Below are positions 32,195 through 41,882 of a stretch of 64,000 nt of DNA, one piece after another. Source of the stretch: Rhodococcus sp. SBT000017 (lineage in GTDB: Bacteria; Actinomycetota; Actinomycetes; Mycobacteriales; Mycobacteriaceae); assembly GCF_003688915.1 (NCBI RefSeq), contig NZ_REFU01000001.1, positions 868,001-932,000 of the forward strand, written 5' to 3'. Every line of letters starts with the position of its first letter. The stretch's first letter is position 1. The translations under genes were made by a program, and so were the position numbers. Below the pieces are notes generated by a model. That model was not told where the DNA came from. It saw only the letters and a list, made by a program, of their open reading frames with translations, and ran no database searches.

Positions 32195-33718
32195 GTGAGC
32201 GAATCAGGCGAGGACGCGCGGCAGGGAGTCGTGAACGCGTTCGTGGAGGAAGATCGTCTCGGTCTGTTCTCGTTCGCCGTCGCCGAGAAGCGATCCGAGT
32301 ACCTGGCCGTTCTGCGGGCATTCGACACCGCACGAGCCAACTACGTCGTTCTGCTGCACTCCGGAGACGTAGCCGACCTCATCGCACGCAGCCCAGGTCG
32401 GCACGACGCCCTGACCACCCTCGACATCGCACCTCTGCTCGATCAGCTCCACGCCTGGGGCCTGCTCGAACGCAGCTACGACGGCACCCGCGCCGCAACC
32501 CTCGCCGAGTACCGCAACCGTCACTTCGTCTACCAGTTCGGCCAAGCCGGCTACAAGGCCTACCGCGCGGTCGAGGACGTCCTCGGGGCCCGCCTGGACG
32601 ACGCCGCGCTGTCGAGGCTGGTGCTCCCCGAGCTGTTGGCGGATATGCACGAGCTGGCCGAGGCGAACCGTCAGGCAGACGGCGATCGCATCTACCGCAA
32701 GCTCAGCCGACTCGATTCGACGCTGTCGGAGATGGCGACCCGCGCCGCCCACTTCTATCTGGTGCTCGGTGACCTCGTGCGCACCACCGAGATCACGCCG
32801 GAGTCGTTTCTGGTCCACAAGGACGCCCTGCTGACGCACATGCGTGAATTCAGCTCCGATCTGGCTCGCTACGCACCGAAGCTCGCCGAGGCGATAGCAC
32901 TCGTCGAGAGCACCGGGATCGAGGAACTCGTCGAGCGAGCCGCGATCAGCGACGAACGAGTCTTCCTCACCGTGGACGAACGCCGAGCCGACTGGACCGA
33001 TCGATGGGCCGGCCTCTCGCACTGGTTCGTCTCGGCCGAGTCCGAGCTCAGCGAGTCCGAGCGACTCCGTGAGGGCACGATGAGCGCGATCGCCGCCGTG
33101 CTGTCGCTACTGCGCCGCGTCACCGAAACCCGCAAGGGCGGAGTGAGCCGCGAGAGCCAATTGCGCCACCTGGCCGGTTGGTTCGCCGCCGCACCAACCG
33201 AAGACAGCGCGCACGCCCTGTTCCATGCCGTGTTCGGCCTCGGCAGACCACGGCATCTGTCGATGGTGCATCCCGACGCCGACATCATCTCCACGTCCCG
33301 ATCGTGGTGGGAGGCACCGCCGGTCGAGATCTCGCGAACCCTGGCCGAGACCGGACGCACCCCCACCCCCGGTGTTCCGGGACGGGTGCAGCGTAACGAC
33401 GGTGGCATTCGACGCCTTCGGGAGCAGCAACTCGAATCGCAGCGATCACGCAGCGCCGCAGCGCAATCGCTCGCCTCGGCCGGAATCCACGACCGCATTC
33501 TGAGCGAGCAGGAAACCGAGGTGCTGTTGAGCTTGTTGAATGCTGCGTTGACCGCGCGGGTGCGCGTGAGCGGGCGCACCTCAGACTCGTCGGGATCCGA
33601 CAGCGGCGTGCGCCTGACACTGAGCGACAGCGACCGTTCGACGATCGTGCGGACCAGCAGAGGCCGATTGCATCTGGACCGCCTCGCGCTCGAAGTCAGC
33701 GAGGTGGCACGCCGATGA
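32195..33718 (+). CDS. jetA: Wadjet type III component JetA (DUF2397, TIGR02677)
   Basis: 507 residues. N-terminal winged-helix region (LTTLDIAPLLDQLHAWGLLE), a long helical middle and the DUF2397 core SRESQLRHLAGWFAAAPTED plus HALFHAVFGLGRPRHLSM. By family this is the MukF/kleisin-like subunit that links the SMC motor to the rest of the complex. The C-terminal ~150 residues are Arg/Ser-rich. GTG 32195 is fixed by the leaderless promoter, and the stop overlaps jetB (ATGA). Named from family and gene order; function is inferred. Confidence 0.88.
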   Translation: MSESGEDARQGVVNAFVEEDRLGLFSFAVAEKRSEYLAVLRAFDTARANYVVLLHSGDVADLIARSPGRHDALTTLDIAPLLDQLHAWGLLERSYDGTRAATLAEYRNRHFVYQFGQAGYKAYRAVEDVLGARLDDAALSRLVLPELLADMHELAEANRQADGDRIYRKLSRLDSTLSEMATRAAHFYLVLGDLVRTTEITPESFLVHKDALLTHMREFSSDLARYAPKLAEAIALVESTGIEELVERAAISDERVFLTVDERRADWTDRWAGLSHWFVSAESELSESERLREGTMSAIAAVLSLLRRVTETRKGGVSRESQLRHLAGWFAAAPTEDSAHALFHAVFGLGRPRHLSMVHPDADIISTSRSWWEAPPVEISRTLAETGRTPTPGVPGRVQRNDGGIRRLREQQLESQRSRSAAAQSLASAGIHDRILSEQETEVLLSLLNAALTARVRVSGRTSDSSGSDSGVRLTLSDSDRSTIVRTSRGRLHLDRLALEVSEVARR

Positions 33719-35187
33719 GAGCTCGTGAGATCTCCACCCTCGCATTGGATTCCTACCAGCGGGCCGCCCGGGTCGCGCTGTCGAATCATCTGGTGACCAC
33801 CACGTACCCCGATCGGATCGCGCTGCCACTGCTGCGTCGATGGGCCACCGAGTTGCGCGAGGACCTGCTCGAACTGTTCGGGTATCGCCTCGAGGTCACC
33901 GAGACCACCGCACGTCTGTTCCCGGTGATCGACGCACTGGACGACAGCCAACCCGCGCGAACGTCCACCGACCGAATCTTCGACCGCCGCAGATACGCGT
34001 ACCTGGCGTTGGCGCTCGCGGCACTCGGCCGGGCGGGCAACCAGATCACTCTGTCCGAACTCGCCGATCACGTTGCGGCCGAGGCGAGTCAGGTCGACGG
34101 CGTCGAGCTGACGACCGACCGAGCAAGCGACCGAGACGCGTTCGTCGACGCGATCGGCTGGCTCGCGACGCGCGGCGCCATCGCGTTGGCCGACGGCGAT
34201 GCGACCGGCTGGGCGAACAACCCATCCGCGGGCGAGGCGCTCTACGACATCGACCGTCCCGTCGTCGTCGCCATGTTCCGGCCGCCCCGCGCCGTGCAGC
34301 ACCTGCGATCGATTCGCGGTCTGCTGGCCGGCTCGGACGCCCCGATCGATCCCGAGGATTCCGAGCTCGGGATCCACACCGATTCCGGGCGTGAGGCTGA
34401 CCCGAAGGAAACGCTGCGTACGGTACGCCGAGCGTTGGTCGAGCAACCGGTCGTCTACCTCGACGATCTCGACCCGGACGGCCGCACCGCGCTGGCTGCG
34501 TCGCGCACCGTTGCCGACGTCGAGTTGTTGACCGGCCTCGTTGCCGAGCGTCGCTCCGAGGGAGTCGCCCTCATCGACACCTCGGGCCGGCTCTCGGACT
34601 ACCGGTTCCCCAGCACCGGAACCATCGCCCAGGTCGCATTGTTGATTGCGGGCGAAATTTCGGACCGGGTGATCGATCCGGATGCACCCGCGCTGGCGGC
34701 CTACCCCCTTCCCGACGGTGACGCCCTGGTAGAGCAGTTGGACAGCGCCATTCCCGACGGCGGAATCTTCGGCGATCTCGCCGAGTTCGGGTTCGGTTCC
34801 GATGCAACGGCATTCGATGATGCTCAACAGAAGAAGCTGTATCCGTTGATCGAGGACAGTTGGCTGACAACGGTCGTCGACGATCTCGTCGAACGTTTCG
34901 GCCGCACCTTCGCAGCTCAGTGGCAGACCGATCGGGACGGTCTGCGAGTGCGGGCGATCGCGCTGTTGCACCGACTCCGACTGATACACAGCGTGTCCGG
35001 CGGCGTACTGGTGCTGCCGGTGATCGCGCGCTACCGCGACGTGATGGTCAGCGTGCGTGATCGGATCCCGCAGGACTCACTGTTCGGCACCGAACAAGCC
35101 CCCAGCACCGCACAAGCCCCCAGCACCGCACAAGCCCCCAGCACCGCACAGCCCGTCAGTAACGAATCGTCCGAAGTAGAGGCCTGA
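33715..35187 (+). CDS. jetB: Wadjet type III component JetB (DUF2398, TIGR02678)
   Basis: 490 residues. DUF2398 features include ALSNHLVTTTYPDRIALPLL, the RRYAYLALALAALGRAGNQI helix and ALYDIDRPVVVAMFRP. By family it is the MukE/KITE-like subunit that bridges kleisin and SMC heads. An 18-bp tandem repeat gives a (QAPSTA)x3 tail at residues about 461-478, probably flexible. ATG 33715 overlaps jetA; jetC begins 4 bp after its stop. Codon usage looks like that of neighbouring core genes. Confidence 0.88.
   Translation: MRAREISTLALDSYQRAARVALSNHLVTTTYPDRIALPLLRRWATELREDLLELFGYRLEVTETTARLFPVIDALDDSQPARTSTDRIFDRRRYAYLALALAALGRAGNQITLSELADHVAAEASQVDGVELTTDRASDRDAFVDAIGWLATRGAIALADGDATGWANNPSAGEALYDIDRPVVVAMFRPPRAVQHLRSIRGLLAGSDAPIDPEDSELGIHTDSGREADPKETLRTVRRALVEQPVVYLDDLDPDGRTALAASRTVADVELLTGLVAERRSEGVALIDTSGRLSDYRFPSTGTIAQVALLIAGEISDRVIDPDAPALAAYPLPDGDALVEQLDSAIPDGGIFGDLAEFGFGSDATAFDDAQQKKLYPLIEDSWLTTVVDDLVERFGRTFAAQWQTDRDGLRVRAIALLHRLRLIHSVSGGVLVLPVIARYRDVMVSVRDRIPQDSLFGTEQAPSTAQAPSTAQAPSTAQPVSNESSEVEA
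35095..35148. repeat. 18-bp tandem repeat in the jetB tail, 3 copies
   Basis: Three identical units CAAGCCCCCAGCACCGCA at 35095, 35113 and 35131, encoding (QAPSTA)x3. Copy number can vary without frameshift. Confidence 0.95.
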
Positions 35188-35191
35188 GTAG

Positions 35192-38100
35192 ATGACCGCA
35201 CACTCGACACGCTTTCGGCCGACGCGAGCAGGGATCGTCAACCTGTGGGACTACCGCGATCAGGAGTTCTCCTTCGCCGACGGTCGCCTGGTACTGCGTG
35301 GTCCCAACGGATCCGGCAAGACCAAGGCACTCGAAGTGCTGTTTCCCTTCGTCTTGGACGGCCGCATCGAACCCCGCCGACTCAATCCCTTTGCCGGAGA
35401 AGAGCGGACGATGAAATCCAACCTGCTCTACCGAGGGCAGGAAAGCGCGCATTCGTACGTGTGGATGGAGTTCGGCCGCGGTTCACGCGAGGACCCCGAA
35501 TCGGTGACGGTCGGAATCGGAATGCGGGCCAGCCGCCACAACGACAAGGTGACCCGCTGGTACTTCGTGGCCGACGGTCGAGTGGGCGTGGACTTCTCGT
35601 TGTTGGGTTCCGACGACCGGCCGTTGACGAAGAAGCAGCTCGGTGAGCAGCTGGGTACCGACGCGTTGACCGATCGCCCGGTGGACTATCGCGCCGCGAT
35701 CGATGCCCGCATGTTCGGGCTGGGCGCGCAGCGCTACGACCAACTGATCAATCTCATTCTGACGCTTCGTCGCCCGCAATTGGCCAAGAACCTCGACCCC
35801 AAGGGGCTCTCGCAGGCGTTGACCGACGGTCTGCGTCCGCTGGACGAGCAGCTGGTGCTCGAGGCAGCGCGCTCCTTCAGCGACATGGAAGAAGTAGGCC
35901 GGGCACTCGAAGGACTGGCGCAGGCCGATCACGCCGCCAAGAACTTCGTCTCGGTGTACTCCAAATACCTTCGGGTGCAGACCCGTTCGGATGTCGAGCA
36001 GGTCTCGCGCCGGCTCGAGGCGGTGACTCACGCGACCACGGCGCACTTTGCCGCTGCCGCCCTGAAGGACCGGCGGCTGCTGGAACGAGCGGCTGCGGAA
36101 ACTCGATTCGACGAGGCCGAACGCGCCCTGGATCAGGCCGTGGCAGACCGCGAGACCCTGCAGCGCTCGAGCGCATACGAGGGCAAGCAGCAACTGGACG
36201 ATCTGGCCGAGTCCGCTGCGAAGCTGGAGATCTCGACCGCCCAGCAGGCCGACCGCGCACGCAAGGCGCAGGCCGAACTGGAACAGCGCACCACCGAGGC
36301 GGCTCGCGCCGACTCGGCACTCCGGGACTCCGTTGCCGGGGTGACCCGTGCCGAGGAGGAACTGCAGACTGCGGCCGAGGACGCGGGCATCGTCTGGACG
36401 CCACTGCCCGGAACAGCCCGCAGCGATCAGATCAGCACCGCACTGCGTGGCCATGCCGAGGAGCGCGACGGCGACGTGCGGGCGGTGCGTGAGGCGCTGG
36501 GAACCGTCGAGAAGGCGTCGACGGAACGCGCTCGTGCGGAGAAGGCCGCATCGAAGGCTCGCGAGATGCTCGAGGCAGCGTCGGCTGCGGTCACCGAGGC
36601 CGAGGCGACCGTGGACCTGGAGAAGGCGCAGTTCGCCTCGGGACTGCGGGCCTGGTGGTCTGCCAATTCGGCGCTCTACTCCTCCGCGGGCATCACCTCC
36701 GCAGCGTTCGAGGCCCTCGACGCGGCGTTGGCGGGCATCGGCGACGACGATGCCCCGAGCCTGGAATCGGTGTTGGCCGACCAGACCGCAGACGCAGTCG
36801 ACGGGCTTCGTGGCCGCCAGGCCCAGGCACGCGTCGACGTATCGACCCGCACGGCCGAGCTGAACGCGCTGCGTGACGAACTGACCCTGGTGCGCGCCGA
36901 ACACGATGACGCGCCGCCGCCGTTCGCGGCACGAACCGATTCTCGCGTCGAACTCTCGGGCGCTCCTCTGTGGCAGCTGGTTCGGTTTGCCGACTCGGTG
37001 TCCCCTGCCGACGCGGCGGGGATCGAATCCGCACTGCAGGCGGCAAACCTGCTCGACGGCTGGATTCACCCGGTCGCGGACTTCCCCGTCGACTCGAGTT
37101 CGGAGCAGTATCTGTCGCCGCTACCGGAGGCCTCGAGGCCGACCGGGACCACCTTGGCGTCCGTCCTCCAACCCGAGCCCGGTACCGCCGTATCCGAATC
37201 GCGCATCCTCGACGTGCTGAACTCGGTGGCACTGCAACAGGATCAAGGAGCAGTCTCGGGCGGTGCCGTCTCGGTGGGCGTCGACGGTCGGTACTGGCAG
37301 GGGGTGCAGCAGGGCCGCCACACCAAGACCGATGCCGAGTACATCGGCGCGACGGCCCGTGCGCGGCGACGAGAGCAACGGATCGCCGAACTCGGTGCCG
37401 CGATCGAAACCGCAACCGCCGCACTGGCGGCCGCGACGGCCGACGAGCGCTCTGCCCGCGAGTTGGTCCAGGCACTGGCCGCGGCCGCCAAGCAACTGCC
37501 CCGAGTCTCGGCCATCGTGAAAGCGCAACGCGCGGTCACCGCCGCCGCCGGGGCGCTGCGCACCTCGAAGGAGGGGTCCGCAGCGGCCGACCGTGAATTC
37601 GACCAAGCGATTGCAGACCTGTCCGCGAAAGAGAAACAGCTGCGCACCGCCGCCGTGGCTCATCGCACCCCACACATCGGTCGAGACATCGATGCCCTCG
37701 CCGCGGCGATTCGGCATTTCGAGCACCAGGGCTCGGTGGTGATCCGCAAGCGCAGCGATCACACACGCGAAGCAGAACGCGCCCGCGAAGCAACCAACCG
37801 ACTCGAAGAAGCAAGTGGCCTGGCCGAGGAGCTCGCCGAGGAAGCCGCCATAGCCGACGAGAACTACCGACAGCAGGTCCAACGCCTCGAGCTCCTGAGC
37901 GAAAAGCTCGGTGCCACAGCCGAACAGATCGACATTGATCTCGAGAACGCGCGCGAACGCATCGAGAAATGCCGCGCCGAGCAGCGGGCAGCGCGCAAAG
38001 CGGACAAGGAGGCAGGCGAAGCGATCGGCAAGGCCGAGGGGGCCTGCAACACAGCGCTGGAAAGCCTGCGCGGTGCCGTCACGGAAACCCTGGGCGACGC

Positions 38101-39376
38101 CGTGCGTCTCGCGCCCTACGCTCGGAAGGATCTACTCGGCATCCTCGGCGTCCACGAGGCGTACACGTGGCCGGCGAGCGACTCGGCGTGGCTCAGTGTG
38201 GAGCAGATTCTCTATCGAGTCCAGCAGGCCGAGGGTCCCGACGACGAGGTTCCGGTACTTCCGCCGGTGGTGCGCGCGCTGCATTCGGCACTCGATGCGG
38301 CGACGGCGTCGGTGAAAGTCAGTGACTCGAGCCGAAAGTCGACCCGGACGGCGCTGACGAGTGCGCTGCAGGAATTCGACTCGCAGCTCGCCGCATCGGG
38401 TCAGGACTACCGCCTGCAGTGGGATGCGCCGGACGGTTTGACCGTGGTCCGCGTCCAGGACGAGCAGGGCTACTCGTCGGTCGGAGACTTCGCCGACCGA
38501 ATCGGTGCCGCGAGAGCCGATCAGGAGTTGCTGCTGACCGAGCAGGAGCGCCGAATTCTCGAAGATGCACTGCTGACCGGCCTGGCGCAGCAGATTCACG
38601 AGCGCACCGTCGACGCACGTGAGCTGATCGCGCAGATGTCCGCCGAGATGAAGCAGCGCCGCATGTCCTCGGGCAACACGATCGGTGTGCACTGGGTGCT
38701 CGCGGACAACCTCGACGACGGGGCCCGGGCGGTGTCCAAACTGCTCGACCGCGACGCCTCGGCGTTGAACCAGGACGATCTTGCCGCGATGCGAGCCCAC
38801 TTCGCGTCGGAGATCAGGATCGCGCGTGCGGCCCATCCGGAACGGTCCTACCCCGAGATCCTGTCCACGACACTGGACTATCGCCGCTGGCGCGTGTTCG
38901 CCTTCACGCTCATCAGCGGCGACGGCAACGAGGATCGTCTCACCGTCGCACGCCACAGTGCGCTCTCGGGCGGTGAGCAATCGGTGTCGCTGCACCTGCC
39001 ACTGTTCGCCGCGGCACACGTGATGCTTTCGTCCGCCGATCCACATTCGCCTCGACTGCTCGCGCTGGACGAGGCATTCGCCGGTGTCGACGACAACGGC
39101 CGCAGCGAATTGCTCGGTCTGAGTGTGCAATTCGATCTCGATCTGTTCATGACCGGATACGACCTGTGGATCACTTACGGGGACGTTCCCGGCTGCGCGC
39201 ACTACGACCTGGCGCATTCGACAGCCGAGAACACCGTCAGCGCAGCTCTTCTGGTGTGGGAGAACGGCGAACTGTTCGCCGAGCACGACGGTACCGACCT
39301 CGCTGCCGCACTCGGGTCACCGCTGACGCGCCGTGTGCCGACCCGAACCGAAGGTGGGCTGGAGTTTGACCGGTAA
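35192..39376 (+). CDS. jetC: Wadjet type III SMC-like ATPase JetC (TIGR02680)
   Basis: 1394 residues, SMC/MukB layout. Walker A GPNGSGKT at 37-44, two long coiled coils (about 250-480 and 770-970) around a hinge-like centre, signature motif LSGGEQSVSLHLPLF from residue 1258 and Walker B LLALDEAFAGVDD with Asp1293 and Glu1294. All ATPase residues are intact. Wadjet SMC complexes extrude DNA loops and detect small closed circles. The gene is full length and collinear with jetA, jetB and jetD. Confidence 0.92.
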   Translation: MTAHSTRFRPTRAGIVNLWDYRDQEFSFADGRLVLRGPNGSGKTKALEVLFPFVLDGRIEPRRLNPFAGEERTMKSNLLYRGQESAHSYVWMEFGRGSREDPESVTVGIGMRASRHNDKVTRWYFVADGRVGVDFSLLGSDDRPLTKKQLGEQLGTDALTDRPVDYRAAIDARMFGLGAQRYDQLINLILTLRRPQLAKNLDPKGLSQALTDGLRPLDEQLVLEAARSFSDMEEVGRALEGLAQADHAAKNFVSVYSKYLRVQTRSDVEQVSRRLEAVTHATTAHFAAAALKDRRLLERAAAETRFDEAERALDQAVADRETLQRSSAYEGKQQLDDLAESAAKLEISTAQQADRARKAQAELEQRTTEAARADSALRDSVAGVTRAEEELQTAAEDAGIVWTPLPGTARSDQISTALRGHAEERDGDVRAVREALGTVEKASTERARAEKAASKAREMLEAASAAVTEAEATVDLEKAQFASGLRAWWSANSALYSSAGITSAAFEALDAALAGIGDDDAPSLESVLADQTADAVDGLRGRQAQARVDVSTRTAELNALRDELTLVRAEHDDAPPPFAARTDSRVELSGAPLWQLVRFADSVSPADAAGIESALQAANLLDGWIHPVADFPVDSSSEQYLSPLPEASRPTGTTLASVLQPEPGTAVSESRILDVLNSVALQQDQGAVSGGAVSVGVDGRYWQGVQQGRHTKTDAEYIGATARARRREQRIAELGAAIETATAALAAATADERSARELVQALAAAAKQLPRVSAIVKAQRAVTAAAGALRTSKEGSAAADREFDQAIADLSAKEKQLRTAAVAHRTPHIGRDIDALAAAIRHFEHQGSVVIRKRSDHTREAERAREATNRLEEASGLAEELAEEAAIADENYRQQVQRLELLSEKLGATAEQIDIDLENARERIEKCRAEQRAARKADKEAGEAIGKAEGACNTALESLRGAVTETLGDAVRLAPYARKDLLGILGVHEAYTWPASDSAWLSVEQILYRVQQAEGPDDEVPVLPPVVRALHSALDAATASVKVSDSSRKSTRTALTSALQEFDSQLAASGQDYRLQWDAPDGLTVVRVQDEQGYSSVGDFADRIGAARADQELLLTEQERRILEDALLTGLAQQIHERTVDARELIAQMSAEMKQRRMSSGNTIGVHWVLADNLDDGARAVSKLLDRDASALNQDDLAAMRAHFASEIRIARAAHPERSYPEILSTTLDYRRWRVFAFTLISGDGNEDRLTVARHSALSGGEQSVSLHLPLFAAAHVMLSSADPHSPRLLALDEAFAGVDDNGRSELLGLSVQFDLDLFMTGYDLWITYGDVPGCAHYDLAHSTAENTVSAALLVWENGELFAEHDGTDLAAALGSPLTRRVPTRTEGGLEFDR

Positions 39377-40604
39377 CAGCGAATGGCGCGGCAGCGCCGA
39401 ATTGGCTGCACTGCTCGATGCGGCACGAAAGAAGTTGGAATCCAACTGGCTTCGTGTCGGCGGCAACATCACCGTCGACCTGAGCGACGCCCCGGAGCTG
39501 TGGCGTCTGTGCAGCGCGATCTCTCGGTCCAACTCCAGTCTGCATTCTCGGGCGCGCAGCACCAGGCTCGACCTCGAGCGTTTCGACGCGTGGTTGAGCC
39601 ATCCGCTCAACGGCGGCCTCGGACTGATCGACACCCTCACACAGCAGGCCCCGTTGCAGAACAAGAAGAAGATCGCAGCCGACAAGGCTCAGGTCCGCGC
39701 GGATGCACTCGATCGGGCCAGGGAGGTTCTCGGCGGCGATACCGATCGCGAGTGGATCGAGCACTGGATCGCGTCGCTGCTCAATCAGGACGGCACTCTC
39801 GGGGGCCGCGTCGCCGTCGACGCGCTCGCGGTGGCGACACAGGTCCTGGCGCTGCTTCCGGTGGACGGGATGTCGCTGACCGAACTCGCGGAACTGGCCT
39901 GCGGTGATACGAAGGCGCTCTCGGGCGGCGGTGCCCCGAAACTCGTCCTCGACGCATTGTCGTTGCGCGAGAACGTCCCTCGACCCGTCGATCCGGTCGG
40001 CATCAGGGCGTTGTGGGAGACCGCCGGCGTGTCGGTCGACGCAGTGTCCAGCCGGGTGTTGGTACTCGGCTACCGCGTCGACGAAACCCACACGGTGGCT
40101 CGTTGGCTCAACGATGCGGCAGAGGAGGGCATCCCCTTCCCCGTCACCGTGGACATGCTCTCGCGCGGCCCGCTCACCAACAGCTCGTCCACGGTGTTCG
40201 TCTGTGAGAACGTGGCCGTGCTCGCCGCTGCAGCCCGCACCCTCGGTTCGAACTGCGCGAGCCTGATCTGCACCGACGGTCAGCCCTCCGCCGCTGTCCA
40301 CCGGCTGCTGGGCTCACGCGCACCCGGCACCACCATCCGCTGGCGTGCCGATTTCGACTGGGCCGGAGTGCACATGGTGACCCGAGCCATCTCCCGATAC
40401 GACGCCTCGCCGTGGCGCATGGACGTCGACTCCTACCGGGACGCGCTCGATGCACGGAATTCCGAACCACTGAAAGGTCATCCGACGGACAGTCCGTGGG
40501 ACCCGGAACTGGCTGCCGCCCTCCGTGATTCGGGCCGGGCAGTCATGGAAGAACGGCTGATCCCGGATATGCTGACCGATCTGCGGCTGGGACCTGCGAG
40601 CTAG
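39366..40604 (+). CDS. jetD: Wadjet type III nuclease JetD (DUF2399, TIGR02679)
   Basis: 412 residues. The C-terminal half has a Toprim-like metal site: Glu281 in VFVCENVAVLAAA and Asp329/Asp331 in RADFDWAGVHMV; in the family this domain cleaves the plasmid. The N-terminal half (about 1-200) is helical with LSGGGAPKLVLDAL, the DUF2399-type arm. TTG 39366 is favoured because GGTGGG lies 7 bases upstream; GTG 39354 and GTG 39333 are alternatives. It overlaps jetC by 11 bp and ends 12 bp from convergent mshC. Confidence 0.87.
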   Translation: MTGNSEWRGSAELAALLDAARKKLESNWLRVGGNITVDLSDAPELWRLCSAISRSNSSLHSRARSTRLDLERFDAWLSHPLNGGLGLIDTLTQQAPLQNKKKIAADKAQVRADALDRAREVLGGDTDREWIEHWIASLLNQDGTLGGRVAVDALAVATQVLALLPVDGMSLTELAELACGDTKALSGGGAPKLVLDALSLRENVPRPVDPVGIRALWETAGVSVDAVSSRVLVLGYRVDETHTVARWLNDAAEEGIPFPVTVDMLSRGPLTNSSSTVFVCENVAVLAAAARTLGSNCASLICTDGQPSAAVHRLLGSRAPGTTIRWRADFDWAGVHMVTRAISRYDASPWRMDVDSYRDALDARNSEPLKGHPTDSPWDPELAAALRDSGRAVMEERLIPDMLTDLRLGPAS

Positions 40605-40616
40605 GTCGGGGAACGA

Positions 40617-41858
40617 TCAGCGCAGCGGCACGCCGAGCAACGCGTCGACCGCATCGGCGAAGGCACCGGGTGCGCCCGCATCCGATCCGCCGCGTTCGAC
40701 CGCGAAACTCGCCCACGCGTCGAGCGCATCGAGGGCCTTGGGGGTGTCCAGATCGTCGGCCAGATGCTGCCGCAACCGATTGATCACATCCTCGGCCGAC
40801 GCCGCGCTCTCAAGCGCCGCCGCCCGGCGCCACAGGGCGAGCCGGGCGTGAGCCCGTTCGAGAACCTCGTCGGACCACGGCCGATCCTGCCGGTAGTGCC
40901 CGGCGAGCAGACCGAGCCGAACGGCACCCGAATCCACATTCTCGGCACGAAGTTTCGAGACGAACACCAGATTGCCGCGGCTCTTGGACATCTTCTCGCC
41001 GTCGAACCCGATCATTCCGGTATGCACGTAGTGACGCGCGAAACGCGGATCACCGGTCGCCGCCTCGGCGTGGGCGGCCGAGAATTCGTGGTGCGGGAAG
41101 ATGAGATCGCTTCCACCGCCCTGGATGTCGAAGGCGGTACCGATGCGGTTGAGCGCGATCGCAGCGCATTCGATGTGCCACCCGGGCCGGCCCGGACCCC
41201 ACGGCGACGGCCACGACGGCTCGCCCGGCCGCACCGCGCGCCAGAGCAACGCATCGAGTGGATCCCGCTTACCGACCCGATCGGGGTCGCCCCCGCGCTC
41301 GGCGAAGAACGTGTCCATCGTGGCGCGGTCGTAGCCGGACTCGTAGCCGAACTGCTCGGTGGCATCGGCACGGAAGTACACATCCGGGTATTCGGCATCG
41401 TCGACGACGTACGCCGCACCGGCCGCGACCAGCTTCTCCACCAGTTCGACGACCTCGTCGACGGACTCGACGGCGCCGATGTAGTCGCGCGGAGGGAGCA
41501 CCCGGAGCGCTTCCATGTCTGCGCGGAAGAGCTCGATCTCACGAGCTCCCAGATCGCGCCAGTCCTCGCCGTCGCGGTCGGCGCGCTCGAACAGTGGATC
41601 GTCGACATCGGTGACGTTCTGAACGTAGTGCACGTCCGTGCCCGCGTCCAGCCACAGCCGGTAGATCAGGTCGAACGTCAGGTACGTCGCCGCGTGCCCC
41701 AGGTGGGTGGCGTCGTACGGGGTGATTCCGCAGACGTACATCCGAGCCGTCGAACCGGGGGTGACGGGACGGACCTGGCGGTCTGCGGTGTCGAACAATC
41801 GAAGCGCTGGACCCTGTCCTGGGATTGTCGGGATCTCCGGGCTCGACCAAGAATGCAT
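40617..41858 (-). CDS. mshC: mycothiol synthesis cysteine ligase MshC
   Basis: 413 residues, cysteinyl-tRNA synthetase-like but shorter, without the tRNA-binding tail. [20 protein letters not shown] holds the zinc Cys and HIGH-like element, [11 protein letters not shown] the second zinc ligand region, and KMSKSRGN the KMSKS loop. It joins cysteine to glucosaminyl-inositol using ATP, step three of mycothiol synthesis. ATG 41858 is set by TAGGCT 7 bases upstream. It lies downstream of two conserved actinobacterial genes on the same strand. Confidence 0.95.
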   Translation of the reverse strand: MHSWSSPEIPTIPGQGPALRLFDTADRQVRPVTPGSTARMYVCGITPYDATHLGHAATYLTFDLIYRLWLDAGTDVHYVQNVTDVDDPLFERADRDGEDWRDLGAREIELFRADMEALRVLPPRDYIGAVESVDEVVELVEKLVAAGAAYVVDDAEYPDVYFRADATEQFGYESGYDRATMDTFFAERGGDPDRVGKRDPLDALLWRAVRPGEPSWPSPWGPGRPGWHIECAAIALNRIGTAFDIQGGGSDLIFPHHEFSAAHAEAATGDPRFARHYVHTGMIGFDGEKMSKSRGNLVFVSKLRAENVDSGAVRLGLLAGHYRQDRPWSDEVLERAHARLALWRRAAALESAASAEDVINRLRQHLADDLDTPKALDALDAWASFAVERGGSDAGAPGAFADAVDALLGVPLR

Positions 41859-41865
41859 GCAGCCG

Positions 41866-41871
41866 AGCCTA
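41866..41871 (-). promoter_or_regulatory. leaderless -10 hexamer of mshC
   Basis: TAGGCT on the minus strand, 7 bases before ATG 41858, inside the short gap after the upstream gene. Confidence 0.6.
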
Positions 41872-41882
41872 TCCGAGCCCGA

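Noticed and set aside
32869..34989. Long open frame antisense to jetA and jetB
   Set aside because: Contains no domain, spans two genes whose plus-strand products are clearly conserved, and is explained by codon composition.
28220..40604. Recently acquired mobile island carrying nirBD, the toxin pair and Wadjet
   Set aside because: No insertion sequence, integrase or flanking direct repeat was seen, and codon use looks like the surroundings; only the gene content is accessory.
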